Shown here: positions 18,837-27,068 of the stretch, piece by piece
How the letters are laid out: the number at the start of each line of letters is the position of its first letter
Position numbering within the stretch: position 1 is the stretch's first letter
Origin: Sandaracinaceae bacterium
GTDB lineage: Bacteria > Myxococcota_A > Polyangia > Polyangiales > Houyiibacteriaceae
Length of the DNA: 64,000 nt
NCBI GenBank assembly: GCA_020633055.1
Contig: JACKEJ010000005.1
Location: 186,001-250,000, forward strand
Direction of reading: 5' to 3'
Position numbers and translations under genes: made by a program
The notes under the pieces: model-generated
What the model was told of the DNA's origin: nothing
What the model saw: only the letters and a program-made list of their open reading frames with translations
Database searches by the model: none

Positions 18837-19025
18837 TCACTTGCCCCCGTGCAGGCCTCCGTACCAGAACACGGCCGCGCCCGGCCCGGACGGCGCGGCG
18901 CGCACCTCTGGCGGCATGGTGCGGTGCTCGGTCGAGCTGGCGAACGGGTCGACGCCCATCGTCGCCGTGTAGGTGTAGACGGCGATGACGGTGGCTCCGA
19001 AGAGGGGGTAAAGCAGGTGTCGCAC
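18837..19025 (-). CDS. Small membrane protein next to a DUF4178 gene
   Basis: This 62-residue product starts at a GTG nine bases after the stop of the DUF4178 gene. Residues 4-24 form one hydrophobic segment (LLYPLFGATVIAVYTYTATMG) and the tail is Pro/Gly-rich, ending WYGGLHGGK. Its position and spacing suggest it belongs to the same transcript. No family was recognised, and being short, it could be a chance frame. Confidence 0.55.
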   Translation of the reverse strand: MRHLLYPLFGATVIAVYTYTATMGVDPFASSTEHRTMPPEVRAAPSGPGAAVFWYGGLHGGK

Positions 19026-19034
19026 GCGCTCGGC

Positions 19035-20957
19035 CTAGTGGAGGTTGGAGTTCTGGTTGCGGCGACTCTCGAAAGAGCCACGTCGGAAGAAGCTGAAGAG
19101 CCAGGGCAGCAGCAGCACGATGAAGCCGCAGCAGAAGCAGCCCATGCCCCGCGAGCCCGACACGATGCGGACGCTGGCGGTGGGAGAGCTCGCCGCTGGA
19201 GCGGCGCCCAGCTGCGGGAACGCCTGCCACTCGGGGTCGAAGCGCACGAAGTAGTTGCCTGGGGGCGGCGCCGAGATGTGGATGCTGCCGGTGGTGCTGC
19301 CCTCGGTCCACGACTCGCCCTGCGTGTACCCGTGGTAGTAGCCAGCGTCGACGAAGAAGTCGATCACCTCGGCCGTGTTCTGGTTCACGAGGGCACCCGA
19401 GACGGCCACCCATTGGTTGTCCGAAGAGGTGGCGATCTCGATGGCCAGCGGCGTGCGCGCCGGCACGGCGAACGTCGTGGAGTACGATGCGTACGCGCCC
19501 TCGGGTGTCTCCCCCGGCACCGGCGGCATCGGGAGGGGGGCCTCGTAGACGGTCTGCGTCGGCCGCCCCATGTCCACGACGGCGCCCACGCCGCACATGA
19601 GGAGCATGAAGACGAGCGCCATGGCCGACGCCAGCCCCAGCCGCACGGGGTTGGGCTGCGCCACGCCGACGCCCTGGGGCTTGGGCGGGGCTCCCGCGAG
19701 GCCGAGCCCCTTCCACAGGTCTTTGCCGGCGATGTACTGCCCGGCGGACCAGTTGACCTCGTTGTCGGTGCGCTCCTCGCTGATGATATGGGGCGGCGCG
19801 ATGAAGTCGGCGAGATCGGCCGTGTCCCCGACGCGCACGCGCCAATAGAACTCGCCGATCACGAAGTCCACCGTGGCGTGCGCAGTCGAGAACAGTCGGT
19901 GCGAGCGACCGTCGTAGCGTGCGTTGAGCCCCTGGACCGCCACCTCGGCGTTGCTGACGGGCTTGATCCACATGAAGTGGCCGTTGTCCTCCATGAGCCA
20001 GCGGTAGCCGCCCGGCGCGTGGAAGAGGTACTCGCGCCAGTTGAAGGACTCGCCGTCCGACCACGTGCTGCGCTGCATGAAGCCGATGCAGATGACCTGC
20101 TCGCCCAGCACGGTGCCCTCCGTCCCGAGCGGGATGAGCGGCTCGATCTTGGGCTGACGCAGCTGCTCGGCCACGGCCAGGTTGCCCTGGTTGACGTCCA
20201 CCAGCGCGTGGCAGTACTGGCACGCGGCGCGCTCCGTGGTCTCGGGCGTGCGGATGGGCATGGGCCCGCCGCAGCTGGGGCACTTGAGCTTGCCGAGGTC
20301 GACGTTCTGCTCGGGGCGTGGACCGACGGCCGTGCGCACCAGCTCGAAGCGCGTGGGGTCCACCTGGCGGCCCACGAAGAACTTGGGTTGGCCGCTTCCG
20401 TCGCCGTAGTCGATGGTGGCGAACGCCGCGTCCGGGCCCTCGAGGTCCACGTAGCGACCGGAGTCACCCGGGCGCGCGGGGAACGGGAGCTCACCCTCGG
20501 CGGACACCAACGCCGACGCCCCGCGCTCGGCCACCGTCCAGCTCTTGCCCTCGAGCGTGCCCTGGTTGCCGGGCGCCATCTGTTCCCACGTCGGCAAGGG
20601 CCCGCTCAGCGCGACGTCTTGCGTGACGTAGAACTTGCCCTGCGCCTTGGCGACCCAGGCCCAGCGACGCGACTGCGTGAACTCGACGAAGAACTCGTCC
20701 CAGGGACCATGCCCGTGGTCCAGCTGCTGACGCCCGCCGACCACGAACTCCTCGCCCTCGATGCGACCGATGTCCCCCACGGCCATGATGGCGGCGGTGG
20801 GCACGAGGTCCGCGACCTTGCCGATGGACTGCAGGTCGCGATCGGTGCGGACGACCGAGTAACGGCACCAAGGACACACGCACGCGGCGGAGGAGCCGAG
20901 CTTGAATTCGATCGGGCCGCCACAGTTCGGACAGCTCCCTTGTCGTGGTCCCATCAT
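19035..20957 (-). CDS. DUF4178 protein with two zinc ribbons and two membrane segments
   Basis: This protein is about 640 residues. The N-terminal ribbon CPNCGG...CPWCR and the second ribbon CPSCGG...CQYCH (near residues 240-265) are four-cysteine (or Cys3His) zinc sites. Two copies of a DUF4178-type beta domain follow each ribbon (for example WDEFFVEFTQSRRWAWVAKAQGKFYV and NWREYLFHAPGGYRWLMEDNGHF). Hydrophobic helices lie near 455-475 (LASAMALVFMLLMCGVGAVV) and close to the C terminus (CFCCGFIVLLLPWLFSFF), flanking an external beta domain. The function is unknown. The start is one of two adjacent ATGs (20957 or 20954). Confidence 0.85.
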   Translation of the reverse strand: MMGPRQGSCPNCGGPIEFKLGSSAACVCPWCRYSVVRTDRDLQSIGKVADLVPTAAIMAVGDIGRIEGEEFVVGGRQQLDHGHGPWDEFFVEFTQSRRWAWVAKAQGKFYVTQDVALSGPLPTWEQMAPGNQGTLEGKSWTVAERGASALVSAEGELPFPARPGDSGRYVDLEGPDAAFATIDYGDGSGQPKFFVGRQVDPTRFELVRTAVGPRPEQNVDLGKLKCPSCGGPMPIRTPETTERAACQYCHALVDVNQGNLAVAEQLRQPKIEPLIPLGTEGTVLGEQVICIGFMQRSTWSDGESFNWREYLFHAPGGYRWLMEDNGHFMWIKPVSNAEVAVQGLNARYDGRSHRLFSTAHATVDFVIGEFYWRVRVGDTADLADFIAPPHIISEERTDNEVNWSAGQYIAGKDLWKGLGLAGAPPKPQGVGVAQPNPVRLGLASAMALVFMLLMCGVGAVVDMGRPTQTVYEAPLPMPPVPGETPEGAYASYSTTFAVPARTPLAIEIATSSDNQWVAVSGALVNQNTAEVIDFFVDAGYYHGYTQGESWTEGSTTGSIHISAPPPGNYFVRFDPEWQAFPQLGAAPAASSPTASVRIVSGSRGMGCFCCGFIVLLLPWLFSFFRRGSFESRRNQNSNLH

Positions 20958-21106
20958 CGTCGACGTCTCGCCGGCATTGGTACCACAGTTCACCGACGGG
21001 AGGCACGTCTCGTCAGGGCGCCGAGCCGCGCCACTTCTGGCCGCGGGTACCCACCACGGAACGCCTCTGGCTCATCTCCGTCAAACGCGTCATGGTTAGG
21101 CCGCCC

Positions 21107-22438
21107 ATGAGCCAACGGAAGCAAGTCGTCATCATCGGAGGAGGCTTCGGCGGGCTCAACGCTGCGCAGGGTCTCCAGTCCGTCGACGTGGACGTCACGG
21201 TCGTGGATCGCGAGAACCACCACCTCTTCCAGCCGCTGCTCTATCAGGTCGCCACGTCGGGCCTCAGCCCGGGGGCCATCGCGATGCCCATCCGCTCGGT
21301 GGTGGGGCGGCAGCCCAACACGCGCGTGGTGCTGGCAGAGGCGCTCACGGTCGACAAGGCACGCAAAGAGCTGCACCTCTCGAGTGGTGCCGCCCTGCGC
21401 TACGACTGGCTGGTCGTCGCGGCGGGCGCCAAGACCAACTTCTTCGGCAACGACCACTGGGCCGAGCACACCGTGGGCCTCAAGAACCTACGCGACGCCA
21501 TCCAGGTGCGCGAGCGCGTGCTGCTGGCGTTCGAAGCCGCAGAGCAAGAGCTCGACGACGAGGTGAGGCGGCGCCTGCTGACCTTCGTGGTCATCGGCGG
21601 CGGACCGACCGGCGTCGAGATGGCTGGCGCCATCAGCGAGCTGGGGCGCACCGTGCTCGTGGACGAGTACCAGCGCATCCACGCGAGCGACGTGCGGGTC
21701 GTGCTGGTGGAGATGGGTCCGCGCGTCCTCGCCCCCTTCCGACCCGACCTGTCGGTCTCGGCGGCCGACCAGCTGCGCGAGCTGGGCGTGGAGCTGCGCC
21801 TGGGCCAGCGGGTGACGGATGTGACCGCGGACGGCGCCGTGGTCGACGGCGAGCTGATCCCGTCGTCGCTCGTCGTGTGGGCCTCGGGCGTGCAGCCGGT
21901 GTCGTTGGCGCAGCGCCTCGGCGTGGAGCTCAACCGACGCGGGCAAGTGCGCGTGGACGCCCACTGCGCGGTGCTCGGCCAGCCCGACGTGTTCTGCATC
22001 GGAGACATGGCCGCCTTCGTGCCCGAGGGAGAGAGTGAGCCGCTGCCGGGCCTCGCGCCCGTGGCCATTCAGCAAGGTCAGTACGTGGCGCGCACCATCC
22101 GCTCGGACCTCCGCTCGTTGCCTCGCAAGCCGTTCCGCTACGTGGACAAAGGCATCATGGCCACGGTCGGACGCTCCCGCGCCGTGGTGCAGTCGCGCAT
22201 GCTCACCACCAGCGGCTTGCTGGCGTGGCTCGCGTGGGGCTTCGTCCACATCATCTACCTCATCGGCTTCCGCAACCGCGTCATGGTGCTGGCCGAGTGG
22301 ACCTGGGCTTACTTCACGTACAAGCGCGGTACGCGGCTGATCTCCCACCTGCCCCGCGGGGCCGACGCGCTGCCCAGCCCCCATGTGCTCGCCCCGGCCC
22401 CCGGCACGCGAGGGCCCGGCACGAGCTCACCCCGATGA
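21107..22438 (+). CDS. ndh: Type II NADH dehydrogenase (NDH-2)
   Basis: This 443-residue non-proton-pumping NADH:quinone oxidoreductase has FAD-binding GGGFGG (residues 11-16) and NADH-binding IGGGPTGVEMAG (164-169 region). It also carries the quinone-site-like AIQQGQYVART and a C-terminal hydrophobic helix (LLAWLAWGFVHIIYLIGF) that anchors it to the inner membrane. It transfers electrons from NADH to menaquinone, the probable product of the operon at 35751-46917. An in-frame ATG five codons upstream (21092) is the alternative start. The stop overlaps the next gene's ATG (ATGA). Confidence 0.93.
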   Translation: MSQRKQVVIIGGGFGGLNAAQGLQSVDVDVTVVDRENHHLFQPLLYQVATSGLSPGAIAMPIRSVVGRQPNTRVVLAEALTVDKARKELHLSSGAALRYDWLVVAAGAKTNFFGNDHWAEHTVGLKNLRDAIQVRERVLLAFEAAEQELDDEVRRRLLTFVVIGGGPTGVEMAGAISELGRTVLVDEYQRIHASDVRVVLVEMGPRVLAPFRPDLSVSAADQLRELGVELRLGQRVTDVTADGAVVDGELIPSSLVVWASGVQPVSLAQRLGVELNRRGQVRVDAHCAVLGQPDVFCIGDMAAFVPEGESEPLPGLAPVAIQQGQYVARTIRSDLRSLPRKPFRYVDKGIMATVGRSRAVVQSRMLTTSGLLAWLAWGFVHIIYLIGFRNRVMVLAEWTWAYFTYKRGTRLISHLPRGADALPSPHVLAPAPGTRGPGTSSPR

Positions 22439-23526
22439 CGCTCTTGCTCGTCTACGCCGGCGTGGCGCTGGTCGTTTCCTTCACGTGCTCGCTGCTGGAG
22501 GCGTGCCTGCTCAGCGTCACGCCCACCTTCGTGGCCCACTACGAGGACACCCACCCCCGTGTGGGACAGAAGCTGCGGCGCCTCAAGGAAGACGTCGACC
22601 GCCCGCTGGCCGCCATCCTCAGCTTGAACACCGTCGCCAACACCATCGGGGCCGCAGGCGTGGGCGCGGAGGCGGCCCGGCTGTGGGGCGAAGGCGCGCT
22701 GGCCGTCGCCTCGGGCGTGCTCACGCTGGTCATCCTGGTCTGCTCGGAGCTGGTCCCCAAGACGCTGGGGGCCGTGTACTGGCAGCGCTTCGTCACGTTC
22801 GCCGCGTTCATCCTCCCGCCCATGATCAAGCTGCTGACGCCGCTGGTGCTGCTCGGCGACGTCGTCACCAAGCTCATCAAGCGCGGGCGCGTGCCGACGC
22901 CCTCCATCTCGCGCGCCGAGATCGCGGCGCTCGCCGGGCTGGCCGAGGCGGGTGGCACCATCGACCCCACGGAGTCGCGCATCCTGCGCAGCCTGATTCA
23001 CTGCGGGACGCTGCGCGTGCGCGACATCATGACGCCGCGCACGGTGGTCTTCTGGCTGGACGAGACCACCACACTGGCAGAGGTGCTGGACAAGCCTGGC
23101 GCCATGAACTTCTCGCGCATCCCGGTGGGACGCGGGAGCATCGACAACATCCTCGGCTACGTCCTCAAGAACGAGATCCTGCTGCGCGCGGCGCGGCAGG
23201 ACCAGGAGCGGACCGTGGGCGAGTTCGTGCGCGACCACCTGGTGGTGCCGTCCACCCTCCCCGTCCCGGCGCTGTTCGAGCGCATGCTGGACTCGCGCGA
23301 GCACATCGCCGTGGTCACGGACGAGCACGGTGGAGTGGATGGCCTGGTGACCATGGAGGACGTCATCGAGACCGTGCTGGGCATGGAGATCGTGGACGAG
23401 GCCGACGCCGTGCAGGACATGCGCGAGATGGCGCGCGCCAAGTGGCAGGACCGCGCCAAGCGGCTCGGCACCGTCCCGCCGCCACAACGGGAGCGCTCCC
23501 CCTCGGACCCCCCTGCTCGGGGCTGA
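22435..23526 (+). CDS. CNNM/CBS-domain membrane protein (HlyC/CorC family)
   Basis: This 363-residue protein has an N-terminal CNNM transmembrane domain of three to four helices with LNTVANTIGAAGVG and CSELVPKTLGAVYW. A pair of CBS domains follows, marked by RVRDIMTPRTVVFWL and EHGGVDGLVTMEDVIETVLGMEIVDE. The family includes Mg/Co efflux or homeostasis proteins. The CorC-HlyC acidic C-terminal domain is absent and replaced by a short charged tail. It overlaps the NDH-2 gene by four bases, so the two are co-translated. A shared physiological role is not obvious. Confidence 0.9.
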   Translation: MTLLLVYAGVALVVSFTCSLLEACLLSVTPTFVAHYEDTHPRVGQKLRRLKEDVDRPLAAILSLNTVANTIGAAGVGAEAARLWGEGALAVASGVLTLVILVCSELVPKTLGAVYWQRFVTFAAFILPPMIKLLTPLVLLGDVVTKLIKRGRVPTPSISRAEIAALAGLAEAGGTIDPTESRILRSLIHCGTLRVRDIMTPRTVVFWLDETTTLAEVLDKPGAMNFSRIPVGRGSIDNILGYVLKNEILLRAARQDQERTVGEFVRDHLVVPSTLPVPALFERMLDSREHIAVVTDEHGGVDGLVTMEDVIETVLGMEIVDEADAVQDMREMARAKWQDRAKRLGTVPPPQRERSPSDPPARG

Positions 23527-23574
23527 GCGGACCCGACCCATGGATTCTCCGCCGCAGCAGATCCCGAAGTGGGC

Positions 23575-23580
23575 TACCCT
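23575..23580 (+). promoter_or_regulatory. -10-like TACCCT eight bases before a start codon
   Basis: TACCCT ends eight bases before ATG 23589, with no Shine-Dalgarno sequence between. The hexamer is the same as that before the CHAD-CYTH gene. Confidence 0.45.
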
Positions 23581-23588
23581 GCGGGTCG

Positions 23589-24941
23589 ATGGAAGAGAGG
23601 CTCGGACGCTACCAGCTCATCCGTCGCCTGGGCGACAATGACCTGTGCGACACCTTCGCCGCCATCCAGCACGGCGACGGTGGGTTCCTGCGCGACGTGC
23701 TGGTCAAGCGTCTGAAGGACGGGCTCGCGTCCGACAGCGTCAGCCTGCGCGCGTTCCAAGGGGAGGCGCTGCTGCTCTCGCGGCTGCGTCAGCGCAGCAT
23801 TCCCCACGTCTACGAGCTGAGCCGCGACGAGGACACTGGCACGTGGTTCATCGCGCTGGAGTTCATCCCCGGCCCCACGCTCAAGTGGGTCATGGAGATG
23901 GAGCGCGAGCGGCAGACCCCACTGCCGATGGGGCTCGCGCTGACGGTCATCAGCCAGTTGTGCGCAGCGGCGCACCACGTTCACGAGTCCACCAACGTCC
24001 ACGGGCAGCCGAACCACATGGTGCACCGCAACCTGGCCCCGGAGAACGTGGTGCTGGGCCGGGATGGGCTGGCCCGCATCATGGACTTCGGCTGCGCGCT
24101 GCCACGAGCGGAGCTGGACGCCACAGGCAGCGACGGGCGTGGCACCGCGGGCTACATGGCGCCCGAGCAGGTGCTGGGGCACGATGCGCCCGACCGGCGC
24201 GCGGACGTGTTCGTGCTGGGGGTCCTGCTGTACGAGATGGCCACCGGCACGCGCCTGTACGATGGCCGCGGAGAGCGCCTGCGGCGCGCCCTGATGGACG
24301 CGGACGCACCGCCAGCGAGCAGCGCACGGCCGGGCTTTCCCCCCATGCTGGAGGAGATCCTGATGGGTGTGCTCGCGCGAGACCCAGACACGCGACCCGC
24401 GAGCGCCGACGTGCTGCAGCGTCAGCTCGAGGGCTTCGCCGCGGGTCAGCGCATCCAGCTCGGGACGGCGCGGGTGGCCGCCTACCTGGCCGACGCGTTC
24501 CCTCCGGGGCGCGAGCGCGCCATGTCCTCCGACGCGTCTGCTCCGTTCGCGTTGCCCAGCACGCGCACCAGCGCGCCGCCGCCGCTCTCGCGCGGGTCGT
24601 CCAGCGCGCCCCGTGAGCACTCGACTGACCTGGACGGTCTACCGCCCGCGCCCAGTCCGTCCCCGCGGCCCAAGCACTGGACGGGCGAGGGCAGCCTCGC
24701 GTTGGCATCGCAGGAGGCCCTGCGAGAGCTGGAGGCCGAAGTCGCCGCACGCGCACGCCAGTCCAGCCGCCCGGCCCAGGGGCTCCAGGACTCGGACAGC
24801 GAAGCGGAGGACACGCTGGTGGGTCAGAGCCAGGCGCCGGCCGCCACCGAGCGTCGCCCCAGCTTGAGCCCCGAACGCCCCAGCGTGGGCGTGTACATCC
24901 ACGTCGGAGGCTCGCCCGACGACGTCAACAAGAAGGGCTGA
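23589..24941 (+). CDS. Hanks-type kinase-fold protein, probable pseudokinase
   Basis: This 450-residue protein has a kinase fold at residues about 8-275. The ATP-loop reads LGDNDLCDTF instead of GxGxxG. The VAIK lysine is kept (Lys40) and the helix-C glutamate is plausible (Glu59). The catalytic loop is HRNLAPEN, with Asn148 replacing the catalytic Asp, while DFG (166-168), APE (about 191) and the helix-F Asp are retained. This points to a pseudokinase or a very weak kinase acting as a scaffold or allosteric partner. A Ser/Pro-rich, low-complexity C-terminal half follows and no membrane helix is seen. It has its own -10-like element upstream. Confidence 0.85.
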   Translation: MEERLGRYQLIRRLGDNDLCDTFAAIQHGDGGFLRDVLVKRLKDGLASDSVSLRAFQGEALLLSRLRQRSIPHVYELSRDEDTGTWFIALEFIPGPTLKWVMEMERERQTPLPMGLALTVISQLCAAAHHVHESTNVHGQPNHMVHRNLAPENVVLGRDGLARIMDFGCALPRAELDATGSDGRGTAGYMAPEQVLGHDAPDRRADVFVLGVLLYEMATGTRLYDGRGERLRRALMDADAPPASSARPGFPPMLEEILMGVLARDPDTRPASADVLQRQLEGFAAGQRIQLGTARVAAYLADAFPPGRERAMSSDASAPFALPSTRTSAPPPLSRGSSSAPREHSTDLDGLPPAPSPSPRPKHWTGEGSLALASQEALRELEAEVAARARQSSRPAQGLQDSDSEAEDTLVGQSQAPAATERRPSLSPERPSVGVYIHVGGSPDDVNKKG

Positions 24942-24981
24942 CGAAGGCCCGGTACGGAGCGCTCATCGAGCTGGCGAGGTA

Positions 24982-25026
24982 GGGTGGCAAGCTGGGGTGG
25001 CAAGCTGGGGTGGCAAGCTGGGGTGG
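24982..25026. repeat. 13-bp tandem repeat, about 3.5 copies
   Basis: GGGTGGCAAGCTG is repeated perfectly at 24982-24994, 24995-25007 and 25008-25020, with a partial copy to 25026. It lies in the 145-bp gap between the convergent pseudokinase and aldehyde dehydrogenase genes. Nothing else is visible in the gap. Confidence 0.9.
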
Positions 25027-25086
25027 CTCGACGCGGCCCTCGAGCATCTGGGGCAAGATCCTCGCAGGGCCACGCCGCGGCCGAGC

Positions 25087-26496
25087 TCAGGTGAGCAGCG
25101 ACACGAGCTTCTGCTTCCACTCGCTGTAGGGCGGGTACATCACCGGCGGGTCGACTCGCGTACCCTTGCGCAGCACGGCCTTCTGGTGGCTGAACACGTC
25201 GAAGCTGCGCTTGCCGTGGTACGCGCCCATTCCGCTCTCGCCCACACCGCCGAAGGGCAGGTCGGGCACACCCAGGTGCAGCCAGCCGTGGTTGATGGTG
25301 ACCCCGCCCGACGACGTGCGCTTCAACACGCGGTCGTGCGTGCGCTCGTCGCTCGAGAACAGGTAGAGCGCGAGCGGCTTGGGGCGGCGGTTGATGAACG
25401 CCATGGCAGCGTCGACGGTGGCCACCGCGAGCACGGGCAGGATGGGCCCGAAGATCTCGTCCTGCATGACCGGCGAGTCCTCTGGCACGTCCTTGATGAT
25501 AGTGGGCGCGAGGTAGCGATCTGCCTCTTCGCCCACGCCACCCGTGACGACCTCGCCGGCACCGAGCAGCTTCATGAGCCGCTGGTGATGCCGCACGTTC
25601 ACCACTCGCGCGAAGTCGGGGCTGTGCTGCGGGTTGTCGCCGTAGAACTCGCGCACATACGACACCATGCGATGCACGAGCGCGTCGTGGACGGCGTCCT
25701 CGACCAGGATGTAGTCGGGGGCCACGCAGGTCTGCCCCGCGTTCACGAACTTGGACCACACGATGCGCTTGGCGGCGATGTCGAGATCGGCGGTGCGGTC
25801 GACGATGACAGGGCTCTTGCCGCCCAGCTCGAGGGTGACGGGCGTGAGGTGCTTCGCGGCGGCCGCCATGACGATGCGACCGACGCTCCCGTTGCCCGTG
25901 TAGAAGATGTGATCGAAGCGCTCGGCCAAGAGCTCCGTGGTCTCCGGCACGCCGCCCTCGACGACGGGAAAGCAGTCGGGGTCCACATAGCGCGGAATGA
26001 ACTTCGCGAACAGCGCGCTGGTGGCCGGGGCCACCTCGGACGGCTTCAGGACCGCGCAGTTGCCCGCAGCGATGGCACCGACGAGGGGCGCCATCATGAG
26101 CTGAAAGGGGTAGTTCCACGGCGAGATGATCAGGACGACGCCGAGCGGGTCCTTGTGGATCTCGCTCTTGCCCGGCTGCACCACCATCGGGGTCGGCACC
26201 TCCTCGGGTGCCGCCCACTCGCGCAGGTGCTTCTTCGCGTGATCGATGTCGGTCTTCATGAAGCCGACCTCGGCCAGATACGCCTCGAAGCGCGGCTTGC
26301 CCACGTCGGCCGCGAGCGCGTCGTAGATCTCGCTCTCGCGCTCGGCCAAGAAGCGGCTGAGCCCGTCCAGCTGCGCCAAGCGCCAGCGCAGGGAGCGCGT
26401 CATACCCGTGTCGAAGCGCTCGCGGGTGCGCTCCACCAGCTCGGCGATGCCGGGGGTGTGAGCGTTCTTGGACGGTGCGGTCTGGGTCTGTTCCAT
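25087..26496 (-). CDS. Aldehyde dehydrogenase (coniferyl-aldehyde/class 3-like)
   Basis: This 469-residue NAD(P)-dependent aldehyde dehydrogenase has general base Glu223 in TLELGGKSP and nucleophile Cys257 in NAGQTCVAPDY. The cofactor motif is SPWNYPF with GNGSVGR, and QDEIFGPILPV is the conserved C-terminal signature. The short length and the PFGGVGESGMGAYHG motif are typical of membrane-associated class 3 or coniferyl-aldehyde types. The start is ATG at 26496 with AGGAG seven bases upstream. A promoter candidate lies at 26524-26540. It is not obviously part of an operon. Confidence 0.93.
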   Translation of the reverse strand: MEQTQTAPSKNAHTPGIAELVERTRERFDTGMTRSLRWRLAQLDGLSRFLAERESEIYDALAADVGKPRFEAYLAEVGFMKTDIDHAKKHLREWAAPEEVPTPMVVQPGKSEIHKDPLGVVLIISPWNYPFQLMMAPLVGAIAAGNCAVLKPSEVAPATSALFAKFIPRYVDPDCFPVVEGGVPETTELLAERFDHIFYTGNGSVGRIVMAAAAKHLTPVTLELGGKSPVIVDRTADLDIAAKRIVWSKFVNAGQTCVAPDYILVEDAVHDALVHRMVSYVREFYGDNPQHSPDFARVVNVRHHQRLMKLLGAGEVVTGGVGEEADRYLAPTIIKDVPEDSPVMQDEIFGPILPVLAVATVDAAMAFINRRPKPLALYLFSSDERTHDRVLKRTSSGGVTINHGWLHLGVPDLPFGGVGESGMGAYHGKRSFDVFSHQKAVLRKGTRVDPPVMYPPYSEWKQKLVSLLT

Positions 26497-26523
26497 GGGC
26501 GGGCTCCTCGTGCGTGGACTGAG

Positions 26524-26539
26524 GACGTTATCAGACGTC
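26524..26539 (-). promoter_or_regulatory. Inverted repeat overlapping a -10 element for the aldehyde dehydrogenase
   Basis: GACGT (26524-26528) and ACGTC (26535-26539) flank TATCAG. On the minus strand the sequence between and around reads TGATAACGT, an extended -10 form about 30 bases from the ATG. A repressor site overlapping the promoter is plausible but weakly supported. Confidence 0.3.
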
Positions 26540-26609
26540 ACGCCGGATGGCGAAGGGGGTCTCGCTCGGTGTGTCGGGTGGTGCGCGTGGGGACAGGGGT
26601 GATCGCGAC

Positions 26610-26737
26610 GGGAGCGGGGAGGGCCGGCCACGGGCCCGGTCGCGCTGGCGCTCCCTGTGGTGCCTCCCCCGTTTCGACGCGCCGAGGCGCTTGAAACGGG
26701 GCCCCCCCAACGCCCGTGGTCGGCCCTCCCCGCTCCC
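26610..26737. repeat. Long nested inverted repeat (cruciform or structured RNA)
   Basis: Outer arms at 26610-26635 and 26712-26737 are complementary over 26 bases with one G-T wobble. Inside, CCCCGTTTC (26667-26675) pairs with GAAACGGGG (26693-26701), and within that GCGC (26679-26682) pairs with GCGC (26687-26690). A further hairpin, GGGGCT (26776-26781) with AGCCCC (26788-26793), follows. No open frame in the region looks like a gene. It could be a terminator for the TPR gene at 27042, a structured RNA or a DNA cruciform. Confidence 0.75.
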
Positions 26738-26809
26738 TCGGTGACGTTTGGGCTCGTGGCGCGCGCGGGCCCGGCGGGGCTCGCGGGAGCCCCTTCTGGG
26801 CGTGAGGAG

Positions 26810-27068
26810 GTCGGGGGGCGCGGCTGGGTCGGGGAGTCTGGCGCGACTTGGCTGGTGGGGTCGGCGTGGTCGGGGGGCGCAGCTGGGCGGGGGACTCTTG
26901 CGCGACTCGGCTGGTGGGGTCGGCGCTGTGCGCGGATGGGCGGAGTTGTCTGGCGCGACTTGGCGGGTGGGGTCGGCGTGGTCTTCCGGACGCGGCGGGG
27001 TCGGTGAGTCTTGCGCGACTTGGCTCGTGGGGTCGGCGTGGTCAGGGGGGGCAGCCGGTGGCGGGGCG
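26810..27068. repeat. Imperfect ~57-bp tandem repeat array, four copies
   Basis: A conserved 30-bp core begins at 26837, 26896, 26949 and 27009. Each copy starts TCTGGCGCGAC or TCTTGCGCGAC and ends GTGGGGTCGGCG, with up to about three differences. Cores are separated by 23-30 bp that are themselves related (GTGGTCGGGGGG-like), and a further spacer-like piece precedes the first core (26810-26836). The last copy runs into the stop codon of the TPR lipoprotein gene (27042-27044), so the array may have grown by duplication of that gene's 3' end. Confidence 0.8.

Noticed and set aside
24982..25026. 13-bp tandem repeat as an origin iteron or phage attachment site
   Set aside because: Only about 3.5 copies in a short convergent gap, with no replication, integrase or recombinase gene nearby.
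26837..27038. 30-bp cores with 23-30-bp spacers resembling a small CRISPR array
   Set aside because: Cores differ from one another, spacers are related to each other, the array overlaps a gene end and no cas gene is present.
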